A stretch of 64,000 nucleotides of DNA from Spirilliplanes yamanashiensis (lineage in GTDB: Bacteria > Actinomycetota > Actinomycetes > Mycobacteriales > Micromonosporaceae), in assembly GCF_016863475.1 (NCBI RefSeq), contig NZ_BOOY01000010.1, positions 36,184 through 100,183 of the forward strand, given 5' to 3'. A model generated the notes under the pieces. The model did no database searches and had not been told where the DNA came from. It saw nothing but the letters and a program-made list of their open reading frames with translations. How positions within the stretch are numbered: position 1 is the first letter of the stretch; the number at the start of each line of letters is the position of its first letter. The translations under genes were made by a program, and so were the position numbers. Positions 41,502 to 50,266 of the stretch are shown here, one piece after another.

Positions 41502-43889
41502 GGGCCCGCCGCGCCGCCCTGGCGGTGCTGCTGGTCCTGACCGTCCTGGCCGTGCCGGTGGCGCCCGCCGCGGCCGAGGTCCCCGCACCGCCCGCCACCT
41601 GCGGCGCGCCCGTGCAGCTGGCCGGGCTGGAGAAGGGCGTGCAGCGTCGGCCGCACGCCGACGGCAGCTGGACCCCGATCCTGCTCGTGCACGGGTGGTT
41701 CCTCGGCAAGCCCGGCATGTGGTCGGAGCCCACCGACCTGTCGACGCTTCCCGTCACGCCGAAGACGCAGCACAGCCTGCTCGGAAACCTGCAGAAGCTG
41801 CCCGGCGCGGCCGTGTACACCCTGGACTACACGGCCGAGGCGCACCGCTTCTTCCTCGCCGACGGCGGCGGCGCGGACAAGTTCCTCAAGGCGGAGGGCT
41901 GCCTGACCGCCCACCCCGCGTTCCGCGGGCACCGGATGATCGTGGTCGCGCACTCCATGGGCGGCCTGATGACCCGGTGGTCGCTGACCGACCGGGCGCC
42001 GGGCGGCGCCGAGCGCCGCGAGCGCGTCGGGCTCGTCGTCACCCTCGGCACGCCGTACGAGGGCTCGCTGATCTCCGGGATCGGGTCGTCGCTGGCCGAC
42101 GCGGCGGCGGACGCGGCGGCGGCGTCCAACCGGGCGACGGCGGCGCTGTTCGCGATCCTGCACCAGCTCGTGGTGCTGTGCCGGGACCTCGACGTGGTCG
42201 GCTGCGACCAGCTCAACTACGTCGTCGACTGGCTGGCCGCCACGCACGCGTTCGCGCCCGGCAGCCCGGAGATGACGCCACTGAAGCCCTACCCGGGCGG
42301 GACCCGGGTCCACACGCTGACCAGCCGCCTCGTCGTCGAGACCGGGCCGGGCCTGTTCTTCCTGCGCGGCCCGGACGTCGACATGGGCGACGTCGTCGTG
42401 CCGGTGGCGTCCGCGACGTCCGGCGACCACCCCGAACGGGTCGCCGAGTGCCGCGTCACCTCCTCGCCGCTGCGGGCCCGATGGGACCGCGAGCTGGCCG
42501 CGCTGGGGCAGAAGGCCGACCTCGACGTGCGCACGTACTGGCTGCTCGCGCTGCTCGGCACGTGCTTCCACGGCAACGAGGCCCGGCTCATCCAGCACAC
42601 CAACGAGGTGCTCGGGCTCGTCGCCGAGGAGCTGGCCCGCAGCGAACCCGGCTACGCGTACGCCACCGGCGGCGAGCTGGCCGTGGTCGGGGGCGACCGG
42701 GTCACCCACCGGGCCGCCGGCGCCGTCGCCGGACCCGCCCGGTTCACCGCCGACGGCCGGTACGCGTTCGCCGCCACCGAGGACGGCGCGATCCTCGCGC
42801 TGAACGCCGTCGACGGGACCCGGCGCACCGTCCGGTGCGGCTGCGCCGACGCCGTACCCGTCGAGGGCTCGGTGGTGGCCTGGGTCGACCGGGGCGGCGC
42901 CGTCCGGCTGCAGGACCTCGCCGGCACCGCGGCCGCCCGGACCGTGCGCCCGCCGCTGCCCGCGGGCCAGCGGGCGAGCGCGGCGGTGGCCGGCGGCGAC
43001 GGCGGGTTCGCCGTGCTGACCCGCGGCGGTGCCGGCGGCGCCCTCGTCTGGGCGCGACCCGACGGCGGCGGCCGCACCGTGGACACCTTCGGCGAGCTGG
43101 CCGAGGTGCAGGCGGTCGCCGCCGGCCGGGGCCGGCTCGTGTACTCGGTGATCGAGTCGTTCGGCGGACTGCGGCCACCCCGGGCCGGTCCGCGTGGCCG
43201 ACCTCGGCGGGGGCGCCCCCGCCGACACCGCGACGGCCGCCGTCACCGACGGCTCCGACGGCGCCGCCGAGCCGTTCCTGCGCGACGCGTGGTGGGGCCG
43301 CGACGGCCGCCTGTACGCCACGATGAGCAGCTCCATCTGCGACCCGTCCGGCGGCGTCCCGATGATGCCGCCGAGCCTGTGGCGCCTCGACGGCACGCGC
43401 TGGGTCAGCGTCGACGGCGGCCCGCTGCTCGCCGTCCGGCAGGTCGGCGCGGCCCTCAAGGCCGTGGTCACCGGCGACGGCACCCTCTACAGCGAGCTGC
43501 GCGGCGGCGCGGGCGTCCGCATCGCCGCGGACGTGCGCAGCATCGCCGCCCCACCCGGCCCCGACGACCCGGCCGCCGCGCCGGCGGGCGAGCCGCGCGG
43601 GCCCGCGTACGGGCCCTGCCTGTCCCGAGCCGAGTTCGAGCGGGCCGCCGACGCCCAGGCGAGCACGGTCTTCGAGGGCAGCCCGGTCGACCTGACCGTC
43701 ACCGGCGCGGTCACCTGCCAGGCCGGTCAGGCGTACGCGCCGGTGCGCGGCTACGACGCGATCGGCTGGGTGGTGCTGCGCTACCAGGAGCGGCGGTGGA
43801 CGTGGGCGCTGGACCCGTACTGGCGGCAGTACGGCGACGACCCGTGCGGCGCGGTGCCGGCCCGGATCAGAGCCCGGATGAGCTGCTGA
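41498..43889 (+). pseudogene. Secreted lipase/PGAP1-like alpha/beta hydrolase with beta-propeller, frameshifted
   Basis: Starts at GTG 41498 with a signal peptide (ending PAAAEVPAP). The hydrolase domain shows LLVHGWFLG (oxyanion region) and the nucleophile elbow VVAHSMGGLMTRW. From about residue 390 on, short repeats (FTADGRYAFAATEDGAILAL) suggest a propeller. After ...FGGLRPP the frame breaks: one extra C in the CCCC run at 43178-43181 moves the continuation (GPVRVADLGGGAPADTATAA) into the next frame, which runs on to 43889. Removing one C restores a protein of about 796 residues. Real mutation or sequencing error cannot be told apart here. Confidence 0.72.
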
Positions 43890-43913
43890 GGGGGCCGGCC
43901 CCGCGGCGCGCGG

Positions 43914-45317
43914 CTACTCGAACAGCCGCCGGATCTGGGCGTCGAACGTCAGCACCGACAGGGTGCCGAACAGCAGGATCGACCAGATCAGCGCGGCCAG
44001 CCGCACCCCCCGTACCCGGATCGGCTTGGGCAGGATCTTGCGGTTCACGAGGATGAGCAGGCCGGAGTAGATGAACATCATGAAGCCGCCGACGACCGCC
44101 GAGATCACCAGCAGGATGAGCGGCTGGTCGAAGCCGGCCAGCACCACCAGGATGCCGACGGTGACCAGGCCCCACACCAGGGCCGCGTAGAGCTTGCTCT
44201 CGTTGGCGTTGCGGGCGTACGAGGTCTTGATGACGTCGGCGGCCAGGCGGGTGGTGTAGTCGACGATGCCGAGGGCGGCCGCGAACAGCGAGAACGCGCC
44301 GACCACCCAGAACAGGTACTGGAACCAGGAGCCGACGCGCTCGCCGAGCACCTCGCCCTCGACCTCGAGGAAGCCGATGCTGTTGGCCAGGCCCTCGCGG
44401 CCGAAGACCGTCGAGTACGCCAGCAGCGAGGTGAACAGGATGGTCACGAACGTGATGGCGACGAACGTGGTGAGCTGCTCGATGTTGGCGAACCGCCACC
44501 AGCCCTTCCAGCGGCGCAGGTTCTCGTCGTTCGGCTCGAAGGTGTAGCCGGTGCTGGGGACGGCCTCGGGGGCGCCGGTGACGGGGCTGACCAGGCGCGG
44601 CACGTAGCTGCCCATGGCGTAGCCCTTGTCGCGGATCCAGTTGGACTGCACGAGGTTCTGCCCGCCGCCGCCGCCGGCGAAGGCGAGGGCGCCCAGCAGG
44701 ACGGCGAAGCCGAGCTCCTCGACGGGGATGCGGGGGCGGGTGATGACCTGGCCCACGTCGCCCCACGCGGACGCGCCGATGGCGACGAACGCGGCGACGA
44801 CGAACAGGATGAGGACGGCGGCGACCTTGAGCATCTGGGCGCGTTCGAGGGCGACGTAGACGACCGGGGCGAGGGTGAGGATGAGGCCGATGGTGAGCAG
44901 CATGCCGATGGCGATCCACCGGACGGAGCCGCCGAAGATGTACGTCACCAGGGTCGCGGAGCTGGTGGCCCAGCCGGGCCAGAGGTTCGCGAAGTAGGTG
45001 AGCAGGGCGAAGACCAGCCCCCAGTGCCGCCAGTACCGGCTGAATCCGGTGAGCGCGGTCTCGCCGGTGGCGAGGGTGTAGCGCTCGATCTCCATGTTGA
45101 GGAAGTACTGCGTGCCCAGGCCGATCAGGGCGGCCCAGACGAAGACGAGGCCGACCTGGGAGGCGATGTACGGGTAGAGGATGAACTCGCCGGACGCGAG
45201 GCCGACACCGGCGGCGATGATGCCGGGGCCGATGAGACGGCCGTAGCGCGAAGGCGCCGGTGGCATCTCGCGGACCTCGGGACCGGGCAGGTGACGGGTC
45301 GGGAAGGTGGTGGCCAC
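43914..45317 (-). CDS. Nramp-related membrane transporter lacking the DPGN motif
   Basis: 467 residues from GTG 45317 with GGAGGA close upstream. Eleven to twelve membrane segments; helix 1 has GPGIIAAGVGLASGEFILYPYIASQVG in the position of the Nramp GPG...DPGN stretch, but the Asp-Pro-Gly-Asn metal ligands are replaced by ASGE. The helix-6 MPH motif is also not seen. It is therefore an Nramp-superfamily member unlikely to carry Mn/Fe in the standard way. A long cytoplasmic loop (VPSTGYTFEPNDENLRRW) is unusual. The corA gene is 56 bp upstream on the same strand, hinting at Mg or other cation handling. Confidence 0.8.
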   Translation of the reverse strand: MATTFPTRHLPGPEVREMPPAPSRYGRLIGPGIIAAGVGLASGEFILYPYIASQVGLVFVWAALIGLGTQYFLNMEIERYTLATGETALTGFSRYWRHWGLVFALLTYFANLWPGWATSSATLVTYIFGGSVRWIAIGMLLTIGLILTLAPVVYVALERAQMLKVAAVLILFVVAAFVAIGASAWGDVGQVITRPRIPVEELGFAVLLGALAFAGGGGGQNLVQSNWIRDKGYAMGSYVPRLVSPVTGAPEAVPSTGYTFEPNDENLRRWKGWWRFANIEQLTTFVAITFVTILFTSLLAYSTVFGREGLANSIGFLEVEGEVLGERVGSWFQYLFWVVGAFSLFAAALGIVDYTTRLAADVIKTSYARNANESKLYAALVWGLVTVGILVVLAGFDQPLILLVISAVVGGFMMFIYSGLLILVNRKILPKPIRVRGVRLAALIWSILLFGTLSVLTFDAQIRRLFE

Positions 45318-45373
45318 GACTCCTCCAGGACGGGCCCTCCAACGATCACCCAGCCCCGGTGGGGGCGCAAGTC

Positions 45374-46504
45374 CTAGAGCCAGCCGTTGCGCCGGAACGC
45401 CCGGTAGAGCAGCACGGAGATCGCCAGCAGCACGGTGATGAGCACGGGGTAGCCGAAGCGCCAGGTGAGCTCGGGCATGTAGTCGAAGTTCATGCCGTAC
45501 ACCCCGGCGAACGCGGTCCACACGGTCGCGATGCCGGCCCAGGCCGCGATCTTGCGCATGTCGTTGTTCTGGTCGACGGTCACCTGCGCCAGCCGCGCCT
45601 GGAGGATGGAGTTGAGCAGGTCGTCGTAGGACGCCACCTGCTCGACGGTGCGCACCAGGTGGTCCTGCACGTCGCGGAAGTAGCGGCGGATCTCCTTGGG
45701 CACGATGTGGTTCTGCGCGGTCGTCAGGGTGGCCAGCGGGCGCTGCAGCGGGATGACGGCGCGGCGGAACTCCACCAGCTCGCGCTTCATCTGGTAGATC
45801 GACTGGATGCCGGTGCCGCCGGTGCGGGCGAAGACGCCCTCCTCGATGACGTCGAGGTCGTCCTCGACCTGGTCGGCCACCTCGACGTAGTCGTCGACGA
45901 CGCGGTCGGTGACGGCGTACGCGACCGCCCACGGGCCCTGCTCCAGCAGCGCCTGCTTCGTCTCCATCTGCGCGCGCAGCGGCCCGAGCCGGGAGCCCTT
46001 GCCGTGCCGGACGGTGATGACGAAGTTCCGGCCGATGAAGATCAGCACCTGGCCGGTCTCGACGATCTGCGAGTTCTCGGTCAGCTCGCTGTGCTCCACG
46101 TACCGCGCGGTGCGCAGCACCAGGAAGTAGGTGTCGCCGAACTGCTCCAGCTTGGCGCGCTGCTGCGCCTTGACGGCGTCCTCGACGGCCAGCTCGTGCA
46201 GGTTGTACGTCTCGGCGATGCCGGCCATCTCGGCGGCGGACGGCTCGTGCAGGCCGAGCCAGACGAACGCGTTGGTCTCGCGGCGGGCGGCGGCGAGGGC
46301 GTCGACGTAGGTCCAGTCGCCGGGCTGGCGCACCCCGTCCACGTAGACGCCGCAGTCGACGACGGAGCTGCGGTCGTCGCCGGGGCCGACGGGGAGGCTG
46401 CCGTCGTCGGCGGCGCCGAGGATGCGGTTCATCGCCCGCACCGGCGCGGCGAGCGCCTTGGTGAGGGTGCGCGGCGGTCGTACGCCGTATCCGTTGTCGC
46501 CCAT
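45374..46504 (-). CDS. corA: CorA-family magnesium/cobalt transporter
   Basis: 376 residues from ATG 46504, with GGGGGAGG upstream and TAGCCT (minus strand, 46537-46542) as a possible -10. A cytoplasmic alpha/beta domain and long stalk helix lead to two C-terminal membrane helices with the signature YGMNFDYMPEL (GMN pore motif) and a basic tail RAFRRNGWL. CorA channels import Mg2+ as pentamers. Upstream of the Nramp-related gene, probably one transcript. Confidence 0.92.
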   Translation of the reverse strand: MGDNGYGVRPPRTLTKALAAPVRAMNRILGAADDGSLPVGPGDDRSSVVDCGVYVDGVRQPGDWTYVDALAAARRETNAFVWLGLHEPSAAEMAGIAETYNLHELAVEDAVKAQQRAKLEQFGDTYFLVLRTARYVEHSELTENSQIVETGQVLIFIGRNFVITVRHGKGSRLGPLRAQMETKQALLEQGPWAVAYAVTDRVVDDYVEVADQVEDDLDVIEEGVFARTGGTGIQSIYQMKRELVEFRRAVIPLQRPLATLTTAQNHIVPKEIRRYFRDVQDHLVRTVEQVASYDDLLNSILQARLAQVTVDQNNDMRKIAAWAGIATVWTAFAGVYGMNFDYMPELTWRFGYPVLITVLLAISVLLYRAFRRNGWL

Positions 46505-46747
46505 GTCGCCGCCTCCCCCTAGCTAGAGCCCCAACGAGGCTACGCCTGGCCGGGGCTCGGCCGCTGGGCGCCGGGTGGACCGACCGCTTCGGGGGGTGGG
46601 GGGTGCGAGCGGCCCACCCGGCACCGATGGGGGCGGGGGGTGGTGTTCCGGGGCCCGGGGCCGTGCGGTCGCACGGCCGGGCGCTCGCAGCATTGTGGGC
46701 CCGGAGCCGGTCCGAACGGAAACGTCAGACCGACTTCCGGGCCCTAG

Positions 46748-46763
46748 TGTCGGGAACCCGACA
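46748..46763. promoter_or_regulatory. 16-bp palindrome
   Basis: TGTCGGGAACCCGACA, perfect 7-bp arms around AA, lies 5 bp past the aminotransferase stop in the 264-bp space before corA. It could be a short terminator or an operator; nothing else supports either. Confidence 0.3.
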
Positions 46764-46768
46764 GTCGG

Positions 46769-47866
46769 CTACTTACCACGCGTCTCGTCGATGGCCGCGG
46801 CCAGCCGGCGCACACCCTCGTCGATCTGGTCCACCGTCACGGCCGAGTACGCCAGGCGTAGTGAGCTGCGGCCGCCGTCGAGCAGGAAGTCGCTGCCCTT
46901 CACCACGGCCACGCCCTTCGCGGTCGCCACCGGGAACAGCTTCTCCACGTCCACGTCCTCCGGCAGGTCGACCCACAGGAAGTAGCCGCCGTCCGGCTCG
47001 GTGAACGTCGCGCCCGGGATGTGCTCGCGCAGCGCCGCCGCCAGCACCGTGGCCCGCTCGGCCAGCGCCGTGCTGACCGTGGCGATCGACCGCTCGATGT
47101 CGCCCGACACGCAGAACTGGTGCACGATCGCCTGCGCCACCATGCCCGGCGAGATGTAGAGGTTGGTGGCCTTCTTCGCGATCGCGCCGATCACGTCGGC
47201 CGGGCCCACCAGGTAACCCACCCGCACGCCCGGGGCCACCGTCTTGGTGAAGCTCGACGCGTGCACCACCACGCCGCTGGTGTCCATCGACAACATCGAC
47301 GGCAGCGCCTCGCCGCGGAACCGGATGTCCACGTACGGGTCGTCCTCGAAGATCGTGAAGCCGTACTCGGCGGCCAGCTCGAGCAGCTCGCGGCGCTTGT
47401 CCAGCGACAGCGTCACACCGGCCGGGTTCTGGAAGTTCGGGATGATGTGCGCCAGCTTCGGGCGCAGCCCCGACTCCAGCAGCTGCCGCAGCTCGGCCAC
47501 GTCGATGCCGTCCGGCTCGATCGTGACCTGGTGCACCTTGCCGCCCTTCTGCTGCAGGCTCAGCAGGGTGCGGTCGTAGGTCGGCTTCTCCACCACGACG
47601 GCGTCGCCCGCCTGCACCAGGTGGTCGAACAGGAACGCGTCGGCCTGCATCGAGCCGTTCGTCACGAACACCTGCTCCGGCGTGACGCCGTGCTTGTCCG
47701 CGATCCACTTGCGCAGCGGCAGGTAGCCGACGGACGTACCGTAGGCGGTCACCCCGGCCGGGTCCGTCTCGAAGGCGCGCACGGCGGCCGCCTTCAGCCC
47801 TTCGACGTCGACGATGTCCAGGGACGGCGCCCCACGGGCGAACGAGATCAGCTGCTCAGCGCTCAT
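46769..47866 (-). CDS. PLP-dependent aminotransferase (class I/II, 2-aminoadipate-type)
   Basis: 365 residues from ATG 47866, leaderless behind TAAGCT (47875-47880); TTG 47875 is an alternative. Fold-type-I signatures: YGTSVGYLPLRKWIA, IPNFQNPAGVTLS, EDDPYVDIRFRGE and the pyridoxal lysine in SSFTKTVAPGVRVGY. The pattern fits the MocR-type/LysN aminotransferase group but without the N-terminal GntR domain. The substrate is probably an aromatic or aminoadipate-like amino acid. Divergent from the Nudix gene. Confidence 0.87.
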   Translation of the reverse strand: MSAEQLISFARGAPSLDIVDVEGLKAAAVRAFETDPAGVTAYGTSVGYLPLRKWIADKHGVTPEQVFVTNGSMQADAFLFDHLVQAGDAVVVEKPTYDRTLLSLQQKGGKVHQVTIEPDGIDVAELRQLLESGLRPKLAHIIPNFQNPAGVTLSLDKRRELLELAAEYGFTIFEDDPYVDIRFRGEALPSMLSMDTSGVVVHASSFTKTVAPGVRVGYLVGPADVIGAIAKKATNLYISPGMVAQAIVHQFCVSGDIERSIATVSTALAERATVLAAALREHIPGATFTEPDGGYFLWVDLPEDVDVEKLFPVATAKGVAVVKGSDFLLDGGRSSLRLAYSAVTVDQIDEGVRRLAAAIDETRGK

Positions 47867-47874
47867 GGCCAGCA

Positions 47875-47897
47875 AGCTTACGAGGTCCGATTAAGGT
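47875..47897. promoter_or_regulatory. Divergent leaderless promoters
   Basis: Minus-strand TAAGCT (47875-47880) is 8 nt before ATG 47866; plus-strand TAAGGT (47892-47897) is 7 nt before GTG 47905. The two promoters overlap each other's upstream region. Confidence 0.45.
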
Positions 47898-47904
47898 GGC
47901 TGAT

Positions 47905-48354
47905 GTGCCGGTCGAGCCCTTGCGTGTGGCGAGCGCCCTCGTCGTCGACGACGGCGGCCGCATCTTCGTCCAGCGCCGCTCCCCGCACCGCCGCCTCTTC
48001 CCGAACTGCTGGGACTTCGTCGGCGGCCACGTCGAGCCGGGCGAGACCGTCGAGGAGGCCCTGCACCGCGAGGTCACCGAGGAGACCGGCTGGCGCGTCT
48101 CCGTCATCCTCGGCCTGATCGGCGACTACGCCTACCGCGGCGACGACGGCGTCGACCGGCTGGAGTCCGACTTCCTCGTCCGCGTCGACGGCGACCTGCT
48201 GCGCCCCCGGCTGGAGGAGGGCAAGCACACCGAGTGGCGGTGGCTCGCCGAGTCGGACCTGGACGTGCTCGACGAGCACCGGCACATCGACGACGGGCTG
48301 CTGCGCCGCATCGCCGAGGACGGCTTCGCCACCCTGCACACGATCGGGCTCTGA
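47905..48354 (+). CDS. Nudix hydrolase
   Basis: 149 residues from GTG 47905, chosen because of the leaderless -10 TAAGGT; GTG 47896, which overlaps that hexamer, is the longer option. The Nudix box is complete: GGHVEPGETVEEALHREVTE followed by ETGW (GX5EX7REUXEEXGU). Preceding residues FVQRRSPHRRLFPNCWDFVGG resemble nucleotide/sugar pyrophosphatases. Probably clears a nucleoside diphosphate derivative. Confidence 0.9.
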   Translation: MPVEPLRVASALVVDDGGRIFVQRRSPHRRLFPNCWDFVGGHVEPGETVEEALHREVTEETGWRVSVILGLIGDYAYRGDDGVDRLESDFLVRVDGDLLRPRLEEGKHTEWRWLAESDLDVLDEHRHIDDGLLRRIAEDGFATLHTIGL

Positions 48355-48414
48355 CGCGTCGCGGACGTGCCCCGGACCGTTGAAGGATCGACGGCCCGCC
48401 GGTCCCGGATGTCA

Positions 48415-48435
48415 CCCAGCGCTATCCTCGCTGGG
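48415..48435 (+). promoter_or_regulatory. Palindromic operator-like site over the -10 of the G1P operon
   Basis: Perfect 7-bp arms CCCAGCG (48415-48421) and CGCTGGG (48429-48435) enclose the -10 hexamer TATCCT (48423-48428). A dimeric regulator bound here would control the operon starting at 48486. Confidence 0.45.
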
Positions 48436-48485
48436 CGACACCCCTTCGTCGCCTCCGCGTCGCCTTCTGTTCTGGAGGAATACCC

Positions 48486-49217
48486 ATGATCGGTCTGGTC
48501 CTCGCCGCGGGAGCCGGCCGCCGCCTGCGCCCGTACACCGACACCCTGCCCAAGGCGCTCGTGCCGGTCGACGGCGACACCACGATCATGGACATCTCGC
48601 TGCGGAACCTGGCGGCCGCCGGGCTGACCGACGTGACGATCGTCGTCGGGTACTGCGCGAACGCCGTCGAGGAGCGCAAGGACGCCTTCGAGCAGAAGTA
48701 CGGCGTGACCATCAGCCTCGTGCACAACGACAAGGCCGAGGAGTGGAACAACGCGTACTCGCTGTGGCTGGCGCGCGACCACTTCGCGCAGGGCGCGCTG
48801 CTCGTCAACGGCGACACCGTGCACCCGGTGAGCGTCGAGGAGACGCTGCTGGCCCAGCGCGGGCCGGGCATCCTGCTCGCCGTCGACAACGTGAAGAAGC
48901 TGGCCGACGAGGAGATGAAGACCATCTTCGACGCCGACGGCCGGCTGACCCGCATCACCAAGCTGATGGACCCGGCGGACGCGTTCGGCGAGTACATCGG
49001 CGCCACGCTCATCGAGCCGCACGTGGCCGCCGACCTGGCCGACGCGCTGAGGACGACGTTCGAGCGGGACCCGAACCTCTACTACGAGGACGGCTACCAG
49101 GAGTACGCGAACCGGGGCGGCGAGGTGCGCGCGGCCACCATCGGCGACATCCCGTGGGTCGAGGTCGACAACCACGAGGACCTGGCCAAGGCGCGGGACA
49201 TCGCATGCCGCTACTAG
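48486..49217 (+). CDS. LicC-like nucleotidyltransferase (probable cytidylyltransferase)
   Basis: 243 residues from ATG 48486 with GGAGGA nine bases upstream. Nucleotidyltransferase signature LAAGAGRRLRPYTDTLPKAL (phosphate loop and K23), metal aspartate in VNGDTV (D110), and NNAYSLWLARDHF, which matches phosphocholine cytidylyltransferase LicC. The product is expected to be a CDP-activated alcohol. The next gene makes sn-glycerol-1-phosphate and the third is a CDP-alcohol transferase, so the likely substrate is glycerol-1-phosphate or a related phosphoalcohol. Overlaps the next gene by 13 bp. Confidence 0.85.
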   Translation: MIGLVLAAGAGRRLRPYTDTLPKALVPVDGDTTIMDISLRNLAAAGLTDVTIVVGYCANAVEERKDAFEQKYGVTISLVHNDKAEEWNNAYSLWLARDHFAQGALLVNGDTVHPVSVEETLLAQRGPGILLAVDNVKKLADEEMKTIFDADGRLTRITKLMDPADAFGEYIGATLIEPHVAADLADALRTTFERDPNLYYEDGYQEYANRGGEVRAATIGDIPWVEVDNHEDLAKARDIACRY

Positions 49218-50266
49218 CTCGGACGATCATGGCGCCGCTGCACATCGACGTGCGGCGGGGCGCGGTCGCCGACCTCGGCCGGATCCTGGCCGACGGCCGC
49301 ATCTCCGCCGGCGGCGACGTCGCGGTGGTGGTCGGACCGGGCCAGGGCGAGAAGATCGCCGAACTGATCAAGCCCAACCTGGGCTCCGCCGACGTCTACA
49401 CGGCCGCCGGGGGCACCCTCGACTCGGCGGTCGAGCTGGCCGGCAAGCTGCGGTCGCGGTCGTACGACGCGGTCGTCGGCATCGGCGGCGGCAAGACCAT
49501 CGACACGGCGAAGTACGCGGCCACCCGGTGGGGCATGCCGATGGTGTCGGTCGCCACCAGCCTCGCCAACGACGGCATCGCGTCGCCGGTCGCGTCGCTG
49601 GTCAACGACGGCATCAAGGGCTCGTACGGGGTGCACATCCCGATCGCGGTCATCGTCGACCTCGACTTCGTCGAGGACGGGCCCGAGCGGCACAACCGCG
49701 CCGGCGTCGGCGACGTCATCAGCAACATCAGCGCCCTGGCCGACTGGGAGCTGGCCCGCGAGGTGCGCGGCGAGCCCGTCGACGGCCTGGCCGCGTCGCT
49801 GGCCCGGGTCGGCGCCGAGGCCGTCCTGACCATGCCGGGCGGCATGCAGGACGACCCGTTCGTCACCGTGCTCGCCGAGGCGCTCATCTCCAGCGGGCTG
49901 GCGATGGCGGTGTGCGGCAGCAGCCGCCCGTGCAGCGGCGGCTGCCACGAGATCATGCACGCCGTCGACTCGCTGCTGCCGGGCACCGCGTCGCACGGCG
50001 AGCTGGCCGGGCTCGGGGCGCTGTTCTGCACGTTCCTGCGCGGCGACGAGCGCCGGTTCGTCCAGATGGCCGAGTGCCTGGCCCGGCACGAGCTGCCGCG
50101 CACCCACCTCGACCTGGGCATCAGCGACGACCACTTCGTCGACGCGGTGGAGTTCGCGCCGCGCACCCGCCCCGACCGGTACACGATCCTGGAGCACCTG
50201 GCCCTGGAGCCGGCCCAGATCCGCAGGAAGATGGGCGAGTATGTCGACGCCGTCGCCGACCACTGA
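49205..50266 (+). CDS. sn-Glycerol-1-phosphate dehydrogenase (EgsA/AraM family)
   Basis: 353 residues from ATG 49205 (ATG 49229 is an alternative). NAD(P)-binding GIGGGKTIDTAKYAA (92-106), and metal ligands D170 (NRAGVGDVIS), H248/H252 (CHEIMHAVD) and H264 (TASHGE), the pattern of the zinc-dependent G1P dehydrogenases. These reduce dihydroxyacetone phosphate to the archaeal-type glycerol enantiomer; bacterial AraM does the same for heptaprenylglyceryl phosphate. Here it lies between a cytidylyltransferase-like and a CDP-alcohol-transferase gene, overlapping both, so the three act in one path. Confidence 0.87.
   Translation: MPLLARTIMAPLHIDVRRGAVADLGRILADGRISAGGDVAVVVGPGQGEKIAELIKPNLGSADVYTAAGGTLDSAVELAGKLRSRSYDAVVGIGGGKTIDTAKYAATRWGMPMVSVATSLANDGIASPVASLVNDGIKGSYGVHIPIAVIVDLDFVEDGPERHNRAGVGDVISNISALADWELAREVRGEPVDGLAASLARVGAEAVLTMPGGMQDDPFVTVLAEALISSGLAMAVCGSSRPCSGGCHEIMHAVDSLLPGTASHGELAGLGALFCTFLRGDERRFVQMAECLARHELPRTHLDLGISDDHFVDAVEFAPRTRPDRYTILEHLALEPAQIRRKMGEYVDAVADH

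Noticed and set aside
43890..44056. Continuation of the lipase frame beyond 43889
   Set aside because: The original frame after 43178 is Arg-rich noise and runs into the antisense transporter; the shifted frame is the coding one.
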